Of a stretch of 56,342 nucleotides of DNA, positions 33,924-40,804 are shown piece by piece (the first letter of the stretch is position 1; every line of letters starts with the position of its first letter). The position numbers were made by a program, and so were the translations under genes. The notes below the pieces were generated by a model. It searched no databases. It was given only the letters and a program-made list of their open reading frames with translations, and was not told where the DNA came from. This stretch comes from CAYOWK01 sp964407665 (GTDB taxonomy: Bacteria > Pseudomonadota > Alphaproteobacteria > Caulobacterales > Hyphomonadaceae), in NCBI GenBank assembly GCA_964407665.1, contig CAYOWK010000027.1:1-56342 (forward strand). Reading direction: 5' to 3'.

Positions 33924-34496
33924 GTGGCCAATACTGCAGCGATCTCGATCTACATGGCGCATCCCGGCAGTCGGCTGAGCAGCCTGGATCTCGCTGCGCC
34001 GCCCTACTGGGCGCAGGTCTGGGCGGGCGGCGCAGCACTTGCGCGGCACGTGCGCGAGCATCCCGAGACGGTCCGTGGCCGGGACGTGCTGGACATCGGA
34101 TCAGGCTCCGGACTGGTCGCAATTGCGGCCGCTCTCGCCGGCGCTCGCAGCGTTACCGCCTTCGAAATCGATCCGTGGGGCGTAGCCGCTACCCGCCTCA
34201 ACGCCCTTGCCAATGACGTCTTCATCGATGTCAGGGAAGGCGACGCTGGCAGCATCGATCTGCGCGCAGACCTCGTGCTCGCGGGAGACGTCTTCTACTC
34301 AGAGGAGGTCGCTGGCCCCATGCTGGCGTCCCTCGACCGGCTCCACACGGCAGGCGCCGAAGTGCTGGTGGGCGACATCGGCCGCCGCTGGCTCCCGCTG
34401 GACCGGCTCACGCAGGTCGCCCTCTACCCGGTGCGGGATTTCGGCGATGCGCCTGAAATGACACGCTCCGGGTTCGTTTTCAGGCTGAACAGCTGA
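33924..34496 (+). CDS. Class I SAM-dependent methyltransferase (ETFB-lysine methyltransferase-like)
   Basis: The frame from GTG 33924 gives 190 residues with APPYWAQVWAGGAALARHV followed by the SAM motif VLDIGSGSGLVAIAAALAGA, FEIDP and ADLVLAGDVFYS. These are features of the electron-transfer-flavoprotein beta lysine methyltransferase/PrmA-like group. The family's N-terminal helix appears to continue upstream: the same frame reads REEFILANLCLQAV just before the GTG, with no ATG, GTG or TTG before the next stop. The true start may therefore be non-standard, or there may be a small indel. Only 62 bases separate it from regA, so they may be co-transcribed. Confidence 0.8.
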   Translation: MANTAAISIYMAHPGSRLSSLDLAAPPYWAQVWAGGAALARHVREHPETVRGRDVLDIGSGSGLVAIAAALAGARSVTAFEIDPWGVAATRLNALANDVFIDVREGDAGSIDLRADLVLAGDVFYSEEVAGPMLASLDRLHTAGAEVLVGDIGRRWLPLDRLTQVALYPVRDFGDAPEMTRSGFVFRLNS

Positions 34497-34585
34497 CGCG
34501 CCAGACAGCGCCAGCTGCAGCTGTTAAGCCTAACGTCAAATTTCCCCCGTATTTCCGGTTAAGACGCAGAATGCGGAGGATAGCG

Positions 34586-35086
34586 ATGGCCATGCGCCCG
34601 TTGCTGACATGTCTTGTACTCGCGGTTGCGGCCGCGTCGACGGCTAGCGCCGACGTGAGAGCCATTGGCCGCTACAAGGACTGGCGCGTCTTCACCGAGA
34701 CGGTGGGCCGGGACACGGTCTGCTTCGCCGCCACCGAGGCGACAGACCTCGCGCCCAAGAACGTCGATCACGGCGAGGTCAATTTCTACATCGCCACCTG
34801 GAAGTCGGGCTCGGCCCGCAACCAGCCCAGCCTGAAGGTCGGCTACACGCTGCGCACCGACATTGCGCCGGTCGCCGTCATCGGCCGCGACCGGTTCAAG
34901 ATGTTCACCTCCGGCGCCGAGGCCTTCGTGGCCGACAAGGACGAGACGCCGCTCCTCAACGCCATCAAGAAGGGCACGGAGCTGCGCGTCGAGGCGGCCT
35001 CCGTCAAGGACGCGCGCACCGCCTACCACTTCTCCCTGAAGGGCTCCTCCGACGCCATCGAGAAGGCCCGCGCCCTCTGCCGGTAG
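34586..35086 (+). CDS. Invasion-associated locus B (IalB) family periplasmic protein
   Basis: A 166-residue precursor with a Sec signal peptide (residues 1-22, ending STASA). The mature part carries the IalB-like pattern: GRYKDWRVFTET, a cysteine pair (Cys in DTVCFAAT and near the C-terminus ARALCR) and strand-rich repeats. IalB proteins were named in Bartonella but are general periplasmic proteins in alphaproteobacteria, with no defined biochemical role. The ATG at 34586 is chosen over 34571 because GGAGG lies 7 bases before it. Convergent with the ammonia-lyase gene with a 12-base gap. Confidence 0.82.
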   Translation: MAMRPLLTCLVLAVAAASTASADVRAIGRYKDWRVFTETVGRDTVCFAATEATDLAPKNVDHGEVNFYIATWKSGSARNQPSLKVGYTLRTDIAPVAVIGRDRFKMFTSGAEAFVADKDETPLLNAIKKGTELRVEAASVKDARTAYHFSLKGSSDAIEKARALCR

Positions 35087-35098
35087 AGGCCGCCCGGA

Positions 35099-36631
35099 TC
35101 AGATCGCCACGTCGCCGCGCTTGAACCGCTCGCACAGGCGGCGCAGCACGCGGTCGGTCGGGCGGTCTTCCTCCAGCATCGGCAGGTCGTCGCCGAACTG
35201 CTCGATGAAGGCGGCGATATTGTCTCCCAGCCGCTTCGGGCCCAGCTCGCCCGCGCGCAGGCGCAGCCGCAGGGCCTGCGTACATGCAAACAGGTGCGCC
35301 GCCAGAACCTGCTCGGTCAGCTCCAGCACGCGCAGGCAGTCGCGCGCCGCGATGGTGCCCATCGAGACCTTGTCCTGGTTGTGGCATTCGGTGGAGCGCG
35401 AGAACACGCTCGCCGGCATGGTCAGCTTCAGCGCCTCGGCGGTCCACGCCGACACGCCGATCTGGATGGCCTTGAAGCCATGGTTGATCGGAGCCATTTC
35501 GGGCGACGCGCCCGTGAGGTTGGACGGCAGCCCGTGATTGTAGCGGGTGTCCACCAGCAGCGCGAGCTGGCGGTCGCAAAGGTCGGCCACGTTCGCGACC
35601 AGCGTCTTCAGACCGTCCATCGCAAAGCACACATGGCCGCCGTAGAAATGGCCGCCGTGCAGGATCTCGCCCGTGTCGGGATCGACCAGCGGATTGTCAT
35701 TGGCCGAGTTGATCTCTGTCTCCAGCAGCTGCCGGAACGCCGGCGCCATGTCCTCCAGCACGCCGATGACGTGCGGCGCGCAGCGGATCGAATAGCGGTC
35801 CTGCAGGCGGGTCGGCGCGTGATCGCGGTCGAAGCCGGCGATATCCTCGCGGATGCGCGTGGCGACGGCGTACTGGCCCGGATGCGGCTTGGCGGCGAAC
35901 AGGCGCTCGTCGAAATGGCGCGGATTGCCCATCAGCGCGATGGTCGCCATCGAGGTCAGGCGCGTGGCGAGGCGCGAGACCTGTTCGGCGCGCTTGAAGG
36001 CGAGGGCGCCCAGCCCCGTCATGACGGCGGTGCCGTTCATGATGGCGAGGCCCTCCTTCGGGCGCAGCACGATGGGCTTGAGGCCCGCCAGCTCGAAGGC
36101 GCGGGCCGAGACCATCACCTCGCCGCGGAACAGCACATCGCGCTCCCCGGCCAGCGCGCCGGCGATATACGACAGCGGCGTCAGGTCGCCGGACGCGCCC
36201 ACCGACCCCTCCGCCGGGATCAGCGGCAGGATATCCTGCTCGATCATCGCCGACAGCAGGTCAGCCAGCCCGGTCGAGACGCCCGACCAGCCGTGAACCA
36301 CCGAGGCCAGCCGCACCAGCATCACGGCGCGGGTCTCCTCGGGCTCCAGGAACCGGCCAAGGCCGCAGCCGTGGAAGCGCGTCAGGTTCAGCGGAAGCTG
36401 CTGGATCAGCTGGGCGCGAACCTCGCGCGTGACGCTGTCGCCATAGCCGGTGGTGACGCCGTAAACCACGCCCTCGCGCGCCAGCATGTCCTCGAAATGC
36501 TTCGAGGACTTCGCCAGCCGCTCGCGCACCTCGGGCGCAGGCGACAGCGCCCCGGAGCCCGCCGCATGCGCCGCAGCCCACACATCCTCGATCGTGAGCG
36601 GCGCCCCGCCCACCAGAATCTTATGTGTCAA
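35099..36631 (-). CDS. MIO-type aromatic amino acid ammonia-lyase (HAL/PAL/TAL family)
   Basis: With a TTG start at 36631 the protein has 510 residues, the normal family length. A longer in-frame start at 36727 would add 32 unlikely residues. GGGA lies before the TTG. The MIO prosthetic group forms from the ASG triad in AEGSVGASGDLTPLSYIAG, and Tyr57 is in YGVTTGYG. The residue pair that selects substrate is Phe86-His87 in LTRFHGCGLGRFL. It matches neither the Ser-His of histidine lyases nor the His-Leu or Phe-Leu of tyrosine and phenylalanine lyases. No hutU, hutI or hutG is near. It is thus unlikely to be a simple hutH; substrate open. Confidence 0.87.
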   Translation of the reverse strand: MTHKILVGGAPLTIEDVWAAAHAAGSGALSPAPEVRERLAKSSKHFEDMLAREGVVYGVTTGYGDSVTREVRAQLIQQLPLNLTRFHGCGLGRFLEPEETRAVMLVRLASVVHGWSGVSTGLADLLSAMIEQDILPLIPAEGSVGASGDLTPLSYIAGALAGERDVLFRGEVMVSARAFELAGLKPIVLRPKEGLAIMNGTAVMTGLGALAFKRAEQVSRLATRLTSMATIALMGNPRHFDERLFAAKPHPGQYAVATRIREDIAGFDRDHAPTRLQDRYSIRCAPHVIGVLEDMAPAFRQLLETEINSANDNPLVDPDTGEILHGGHFYGGHVCFAMDGLKTLVANVADLCDRQLALLVDTRYNHGLPSNLTGASPEMAPINHGFKAIQIGVSAWTAEALKLTMPASVFSRSTECHNQDKVSMGTIAARDCLRVLELTEQVLAAHLFACTQALRLRLRAGELGPKRLGDNIAAFIEQFGDDLPMLEEDRPTDRVLRRLCERFKRGDVAI

Positions 36632-36747
36632 AACAATAATCCCGACAGATACTTGTCCCTGATTTCCGATAGGGCGCAGCCGGGATTGAGGCAAGCGAAA
36701 CGGGCTGCGGCGTGCTGTGGCTCGCAACCCGCCGCCAGACAGGCTAT

Positions 36748-37971
36748 ATGCCGCGCATGACCGTTGAACTCGATCTCTCTCACCGTCCCAAGACCGCGGC
36801 GGCCGCCCCGGCCGTCTCCAACCTTGCCGGCCTCTCCCGCGAGGGGCTGCGCCAGGCGATGATCGCCGCCGGCGTCGAGGAGAAGAAGGCGCGGATGCGC
36901 GCCAACCAGCTCTGGCGCTGGATTTACCATTACGGCGTCACCGATTTCGCCGCCATGACCGACGTCGCCAAGGAGCTGCGCGGCCAGCTGGGCGACACCT
37001 ACAAGCTCGACCGGGCCGAGATCAGCGCCGCGCAGGTCTCGGTGGACGGCACCCGCAAATGGCTGATCGGCTATGGGCCGAACGTCGAGGCCGAGAGCGT
37101 CTTCATCCCGGGCGTCGGCCGGGCCGGGGCGCTGTGCGTCTCCAGCCAGGTCGGCTGCACGCTCACCTGTTCGTTCTGCCACACCGGCACCCAGAAGCTC
37201 GTGCGCAACCTGACGGCGGCGGAAATCGTAAACCAGGTGATGATCGCCCGCGACGCGCTGTCGGAATGGCCGACCTCGAACGAGGACCGCCAGCTGACCA
37301 ACATCGTCTTCATGGGCATGGGCGAGCCGCTCTACAATCTCGACAACGTCGTCGAGGCCATCGACACCATCGCCGACGGCGAGGGCATCTCGATCTCGAA
37401 GCGCCGCATCACCGTCTCGACGGCGGGCGTCGCCCCCCTGATCCCCGATCTCGGCCGCCGCACCGGCGCCATGCTGGCGATCTCCCTGCACGCCACCAAT
37501 GACGACCTGCGCGATGAGCTGGTGCCGATCAACAAGAAGTACGACCTCAAGGAATTGTTCGACGCAATCCGCCAGTACCCGGACCTGTCGAACTCCAAGC
37601 GCGTCACGTTCGAGTACGTGATGCTGAAGGGCGTCAACGACAGCCTCGCCGAGGCGAAGGATCTCCTCCGCCTGCTGCGGGGCGTCCCCTCCAAGATCAA
37701 CCTGATCCCGTTCAACCCCTGGCCCGGCACGAAGTACGAGTGCTCGGAGTGGGAGGACGTCGAAGCCTTCGCCGAAGTCCTAAACCGCGCCGGCTACGCC
37801 AGCCCCATCCGCACCCCCCGCGGCCGCGACATCCTCGCCGCCTGCGGCCAGCTGCGTTCGGAGAGCGTCAAGGAAAAAGCCAGCGTTCGCCTGCAGGCCC
37901 GCCTCGCAGAGAAGGACGCAGCCATGCAGGCCTCTGTCGCTGGCGTGGTGGACCAAGAAGAACAGTCCTGA
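36748..37971 (+). CDS. rlmN: Dual-specificity RNA methyltransferase RlmN
   Basis: A 407-residue radical-SAM enzyme. The iron-sulfur cluster cysteines are Cys137-x3-Cys141-x2-Cys144 (GCTLTCSFC). Other marks are FMGMGEPLYNLDNV, ITVSTAGVAPLI, the C-terminal NLIPFNPWPGTKYECS, and the methyl-carrying cysteine in DILAACGQL near residue 365. RlmN methylates A2503 of 23S rRNA and A37 of some tRNAs. ATG 36748 is used; ATG 36757 is also possible. Its last 25 codons recur twice downstream in degraded form (38141-38215 and 38771-38820). Confidence 0.95.
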   Translation: MPRMTVELDLSHRPKTAAAAPAVSNLAGLSREGLRQAMIAAGVEEKKARMRANQLWRWIYHYGVTDFAAMTDVAKELRGQLGDTYKLDRAEISAAQVSVDGTRKWLIGYGPNVEAESVFIPGVGRAGALCVSSQVGCTLTCSFCHTGTQKLVRNLTAAEIVNQVMIARDALSEWPTSNEDRQLTNIVFMGMGEPLYNLDNVVEAIDTIADGEGISISKRRITVSTAGVAPLIPDLGRRTGAMLAISLHATNDDLRDELVPINKKYDLKELFDAIRQYPDLSNSKRVTFEYVMLKGVNDSLAEAKDLLRLLRGVPSKINLIPFNPWPGTKYECSEWEDVEAFAEVLNRAGYASPIRTPRGRDILAACGQLRSESVKEKASVRLQARLAEKDAAMQASVAGVVDQEEQS

Positions 37972-37983
37972 CCAGCCAACCGC

Positions 37984-38095
37984 TGTCATTCCGGGCGAAG
38001 GTCCGTCAGGACCGCAGACCCGGAACCCAGACACTCCCGTGTTCGGCATACTGGATTCCGGGTCTCCTCTCCTCTCCGCTGCGCCCGGAATGACA
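37984..38095. repeat. Palindromic intergenic repeat, type TGTCATTCCGGGCG, copy 1
   Basis: TGTCATTCCGGGCG (37984-37997) is inverted exactly at 38082-38095. Inner complementary parts (GACCCGGAACCCAG / CTGGATTCCGGGTC, imperfect) give a long branched stem. The element begins 13 bases after the rlmN stop codon. A second copy is at 38833-38940. Elements with this TGTCATTCC/GGAATGACA core are scattered in many alphaproteobacterial intergenic regions. Confidence 0.85.
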
Positions 38096-38140
38096 GTCAC
38101 CCCTGACAGTCATCTTTGAGTTGGTGTTAACGTCATCCAC

Positions 38141-38215
38141 CGCCTGCAGGCCCGTCCGGCGGAGAAGGTTGCGGCGATACAGGCCGCTGTTGCCGGGGTC
38201 GTCGAAGGCGAGGGG
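38141..38215 (+). repeat. Degenerate copy of the rlmN 3' end (copy B)
   Basis: GCCTGCAGGCCCG and the following 60 bases align with the rlmN tail at 37889-37961 at about 70-75% identity by eye. Translated in the matching frame this reads RLQARPAEKVAAIQAAVAGV, against RLQARLAEKDAAMQASVAGV in RlmN. It ends just before the Shine-Dalgarno of the unknown gene at 38225. The copy has no stop-to-start context of its own and is presumably a relic. Confidence 0.7.
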
Positions 38216-38224
38216 GGAGCGTCG

Positions 38225-38680
38225 ATGTTCGTGGTGGACAAGAATTTCCAGACTGAGCGACGCGACCAAGACTGGCGAATGGTAGATCCCGAAACGGGGG
38301 TCTGGCTTCAGTCCATAGTCTCGTACAGCCCGCTCACGGCAAGCGTGTTCAAGCTTGTGGATGGGGAAGCGGTTGTCCCTTTCAATGCGCGCTACACCCT
38401 TGAGAAGCGTGCTGAGGACGGTGGAGCCGAAAAGTCTTTCCTGAACTGGGAAATCGCCCCCCCACCAGGCGAGCCTTTCGGTCGCGCGGATCGCGCAAGG
38501 CTGGAGGGTGTGCTCCCGTATGACTTCCCTTCGGATACGGAGAGGAAACGTTTGGGGTTACTCGCCGTTGAATCCTTGCTTGAATTCGGGGCCGTCTACG
38601 ATGGATCGAGATGGGAGCACAAATTCACCGTCACGGTGAGTTTTGACGGTCATCGATATACTAAGGCCGATTTCCGATAG
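38225..38680 (+). CDS. Unknown 151-residue protein
   Basis: A soluble, charged protein (start MFVVDKNFQTERRDQDWRMV) that I do not recognise. Visible features: a beta-rich first half (GVWLQSIVSYSPLTASVFKL), a central acidic KRAEDGGAEKSF stretch, and a helical segment LGLLAVESLLEFGAVYDGSR before a C-terminal strand FTVTVSFDGHRYTKADF. It has no signal peptide or membrane helix. A very strong Shine-Dalgarno (GGGGGGAG) sits 5-12 bases before the ATG. Base composition is visibly less GC-rich than its neighbours. It lies between two relics of the rlmN 3' end and two palindromic repeats, so it may be a recently acquired small cassette. Confidence 0.65.
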   Translation: MFVVDKNFQTERRDQDWRMVDPETGVWLQSIVSYSPLTASVFKLVDGEAVVPFNARYTLEKRAEDGGAEKSFLNWEIAPPPGEPFGRADRARLEGVLPYDFPSDTERKRLGLLAVESLLEFGAVYDGSRWEHKFTVTVSFDGHRYTKADFR

Positions 38681-38770
38681 TCTATGTGTGAGGTCTCCGC
38701 AGGAGGCTCGTCCGCCAGCGGGGGGATGCTCCAGTTCGGAAACCCCGAAGCGCTCCTCTACCGTCTGCAG

Positions 38771-38832
38771 CCATGCAGGCATCAGTTGCTGGCGTGGTGG
38801 ACGACGAAGTACAACCCGGCCCAGCCAACCGC
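38771..38832 (+). repeat. Degenerate copy of the rlmN 3' end (copy C)
   Basis: CCATGCAGG, TGCTGGCGTGGTGGAC and CCAGCCAACCGC align with the end of rlmN and its downstream spacer (37922-37983). The copy then passes straight into the second palindromic repeat exactly as the original does. The copy is frameshifted relative to rlmN. So the duplicated unit comprised the rlmN tail plus the adjoining repeat. Confidence 0.75.
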
Positions 38833-38940
38833 TGTCATTCCGGGCGAAGGTCCGTCAGGACCGTAGACCCGGAATCCAGACTCTCCCGGTCTTCGGCATC
38901 CTGGATTCCGGGTCTCCGCTCCGCTACGCCCGGAATGACA
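38833..38940. repeat. Palindromic intergenic repeat, type TGTCATTCCGGGCG, copy 2
   Basis: Same arms as copy 1, TGTCATTCCGGGCG at 38833-38846 and its inverse at 38927-38940. The left half is almost identical to copy 1 and the centre more diverged. Inner arms GACCCGGAATCCAG and CTGGATTCCGGGTC are perfectly complementary here, giving a stronger hairpin than copy 1. Confidence 0.87.
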
Positions 38941-38971
38941 GCCGCATTTTGGGTTGGCGCTGTCGCCCTGA

Positions 38972-39322
38972 CTACTTCTTGTTCCCCGCATTGAACGCCG
39001 CCGCCGCCTTCACCAGCGTCCTGAACGCCTTCGCATCCACCGTCTCGCCCTCGCGGATGTTGATGGCGCGGCGTGTGGCGCCGGTGTCCGCCGCGTTGAA
39101 CAGGCCGGCCGGATCGTCCAGCTTTGCGCCGTGCGCGAACGTCAGCTTCACATACGCCTTGTAGGTCTCGCCGGTGCAGAGAATGCCGTCATGCTCCCAC
39201 ACCGGCACGCCCTGCATGTTGTTGGAAGGCTTGCGCCACTTCACCGTCTCGACCACGCCGGGAACAGCCTCGAAGATCAGCCCCCGCACCCGGTCCAGCG
39301 TCTCCGCCCGCCAGTCGCTCAC
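38972..39322 (-). CDS. DUF1801 family protein (first copy)
   Basis: A 116-residue protein of the DUF1801/YdhG-like fold (start MSDWRAETLDRVRGLIFEAV; marker ETVKWRKPSNNMQGVPVWEH, then YKAYVKLTFAHGAKLDD and AINIREGETVDAKAF). The function of the family is unknown; structures resemble small ligand-binding sandwiches. It is the last gene of a five-gene leftward operon that begins with an ArsR regulator, and its start overlaps the stop of the upstream paralogue by four bases (ATGA type). Confidence 0.85.
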   Translation of the reverse strand: MSDWRAETLDRVRGLIFEAVPGVVETVKWRKPSNNMQGVPVWEHDGILCTGETYKAYVKLTFAHGAKLDDPAGLFNAADTGATRRAINIREGETVDAKAFRTLVKAAAAFNAGNKK

Positions 39323-39762
39323 ATCTTCTCTCCCGGCAGTTTTGCGGCCTGTTTCACCCAGTCGGCAAACTGCGCCTCATCCAGCTGGCCTTCGTGGATA
39401 TCGTAATAGCGGACCTCCGCCTGCTTCGACTTGCCGGGCGGGACGGGGTCCATCGACGTCCCCCGGAAGAACGACACTTTGATGTAGCGCTCGAAGCAGT
39501 GATAGCCGAGGAACCACACGCCATCCTCGACGCCGTAGAAGGGCGTGTTCCATTTCACGGCCTTCTTCACGCCGGGCACGGCCCCGACGATGATCGCATC
39601 AAGCCGCCGGGCGAGATCGCCCTTCCAGCCCGGCGCCGCCGCAATCCAGGCCTGCACGACCGCGTCGCCAGACCCCTTCGCAATCTGCGGATTGCCGCCC
39701 GACAGCAGCTTCGGCGAAGCATCGCCGGACTTTGGTGCAGGCGTCTTCGGCGCCTTCGTCAT
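39319..39762 (-). CDS. DUF1801 family protein (second copy)
   Basis: A 147-residue protein with a Lys/Pro-rich N-terminus (MTKAPKTPAPKSGDASPK) and a DUF1801 domain (VPGVKKAVKWNTPFYGVEDG, YIKVSFFRGTSMDPVPPG, EVRYYDIHEGQLDEAQFADW). It is a paralogue of the next gene but of a different subgroup. The ATG at 39762 is preceded by GGCAGG and overlaps the stop of the upstream membrane protein gene; the frame is open further upstream but would overlap that gene entirely. It is part of the ArsR/AHSA1 operon. Confidence 0.83.
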   Translation of the reverse strand: MTKAPKTPAPKSGDASPKLLSGGNPQIAKGSGDAVVQAWIAAAPGWKGDLARRLDAIIVGAVPGVKKAVKWNTPFYGVEDGVWFLGYHCFERYIKVSFFRGTSMDPVPPGKSKQAEVRYYDIHEGQLDEAQFADWVKQAAKLPGEKM

Positions 39763-39971
39763 GACCTGCCACCGATCGCGCCACGCCGCCGCACATAGGG
39801 CAGCACGAACATGTAGAGCCCGCTCACCAGCAGCAGGAACAGCGGCGCCAGCGGCGCATAGGTGATCCACGACGGCGGTTCGCCGAACGCCATGGCGACG
39901 AAATTGGCGATCACCGTCAGCGTGAAGACGATGGAGATCCACCGGTGTGATGGCCGGATCCAGACGCTCAT
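39759..39971 (-). CDS. Small membrane protein of unknown function
   Basis: A 70-residue protein with two membrane helices (ISIVFTLTVIANFVAMAF and PLAPLFLLLVSGLYMFVLPY) and a short basic C-terminal tail (VRRRGAIGGRS). Starts and stops overlap both neighbours (ATGA), so it is a true member of the operon despite its size. Such small two-helix proteins often accompany ArsR-AHSA1 pairs. Function unknown. Confidence 0.8.
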   Translation of the reverse strand: MSVWIRPSHRWISIVFTLTVIANFVAMAFGEPPSWITYAPLAPLFLLLVSGLYMFVLPYVRRRGAIGGRS

Positions 39972-40390
39972 TGCTCCTCGCGCTCCAGCACCTGATTCAG
40001 CTTGTCCATGAACTGTTTCCAGCCGGCATGGGCGCCGCCAAAAGCCTGCTTCTGCTCGGGCCGGAAGCCTGCCTGCTCCATGCGCAGGTGCGTGCCTGTC
40101 GCCGTGGGCGTCAGCGTGAACGTCACCACGCTCACCAGATTATAGGCCGGGTCCTCATGGGAGAAATTCCAGCTGTAGGCGAGCGTGCGCCCGGTCTCGA
40201 CGGCCAGCACCTCGCAGTCCAGCACGCCGCCCCATTCGCCGCGCAGGTTGAAGCGGTGCCCTACGTTTGGCGCGAAGTCGTTCTTCATCAGCCACTCCTC
40301 GATCAGGTGTGGCTGGGTCAGCGCCCGCCACAGCCGCTCGGGCGGATGCGGAAACTCGCGTTCGATGGTGACGGAGCGCGTCTCGCTCAT
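39968..40390 (-). CDS. SRPBCC/AHSA1-domain protein
   Basis: A 140-residue protein of the AHSA1-like START/Bet v1 fold (IEREFPHPPERLWRALTQPH, LIEEWLMKNDFAPNVGHRF, then the long C-terminal helix AHAGWKQFMDKLNQVLEREE). Such proteins form a hydrophobic cavity for lipids or small aromatic ligands. Pairing with an ArsR-type repressor directly upstream, with coupled start (ATGA overlap), is a widespread and conserved arrangement. Confidence 0.9.
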   Translation of the reverse strand: MSETRSVTIEREFPHPPERLWRALTQPHLIEEWLMKNDFAPNVGHRFNLRGEWGGVLDCEVLAVETGRTLAYSWNFSHEDPAYNLVSVVTFTLTPTATGTHLRMEQAGFRPEQKQAFGGAHAGWKQFMDKLNQVLEREEQ

Positions 40391-40710
40391 TGGTCCATCC
40401 TCTTCAGCAGGTCTTCGAGATTGTCGAACCGGCTCTCCCAGAATCCGGCCATCTCCCGGGTCCAGTCGAACAGCGGCGACAGGGCGCCGGGTCTCGCGCT
40501 GTAGTGCGTGTTGCGGCCCTCATGGCGGTCGCACACCAGCCCGGCCTCGCGCAGGACGAACAGGTGCTTGGAGACCACCGGCTGCGAGACCCCCGCATGC
40601 GCCGTCAGCGCGCCGACCGTCTGCTCCCCCTCGCGGCACAGCTGTTCGAACAGCGACCGCCGCGTCGGATCGGCAAGGGCTCTGAACAGGGCGTCGCGTG
40701 TGTCCGGCAT
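40387..40710 (-). CDS. ArsR-family transcriptional regulator
   Basis: A 107-residue winged-helix repressor (ALADPTRRSLFEQLCREGEQ, then the recognition helix VSQPVVSKHLFVLREAGLV and wing DRHEGRNTHYS). The C-terminal helix (WTREMAGFWESRFDNLEDLL) belongs to the subgroup found with AHSA1 proteins and lacks the metal-binding cysteines of ArsR/SmtB sensors. It is the first gene of the five-gene operon and presumably autoregulated through the ATGCATA-containing region directly upstream. Confidence 0.9.
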   Translation of the reverse strand: MPDTRDALFRALADPTRRSLFEQLCREGEQTVGALTAHAGVSQPVVSKHLFVLREAGLVCDRHEGRNTHYSARPGALSPLFDWTREMAGFWESRFDNLEDLLKRMDQ

Positions 40711-40712
40711 TC

Positions 40713-40760
40713 ATGCATACCCATCGGGCTATGGGTTTATGCATAGCTAAAAGGCTATGG
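40713..40760 (-). promoter_or_regulatory. Probable ArsR operator/promoter region
   Basis: ATGCAT palindromes at 40713-40718 and 40739-40744, with ACCCAT ... ATGGGT between them, form a large imperfect inverted repeat. GGCTATGG is also repeated directly at 40727-40734 and 40753-40760. The set lies immediately before the ArsR start codon in a locally AT-rich stretch. This is the expected place for autoregulation. Confidence 0.5.
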
Positions 40761-40804
40761 ATCGGTCAAGCGGAGTTATGCGTGCTCTCCCGCCGCCGCC
40801 GCTG

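Noticed and set aside
35099..36631. Annotation as histidine ammonia-lyase HutH
   Set aside because: No hut partners nearby and the substrate-selectivity pair is Phe-His, not Ser-His; left as an aromatic amino acid lyase.
38684..38866. Short open frame of 60 codons after the unknown gene
   Set aside because: It runs through the rlmN relic and the palindromic repeat and has no ribosome-binding site, so it is unlikely to be a gene.
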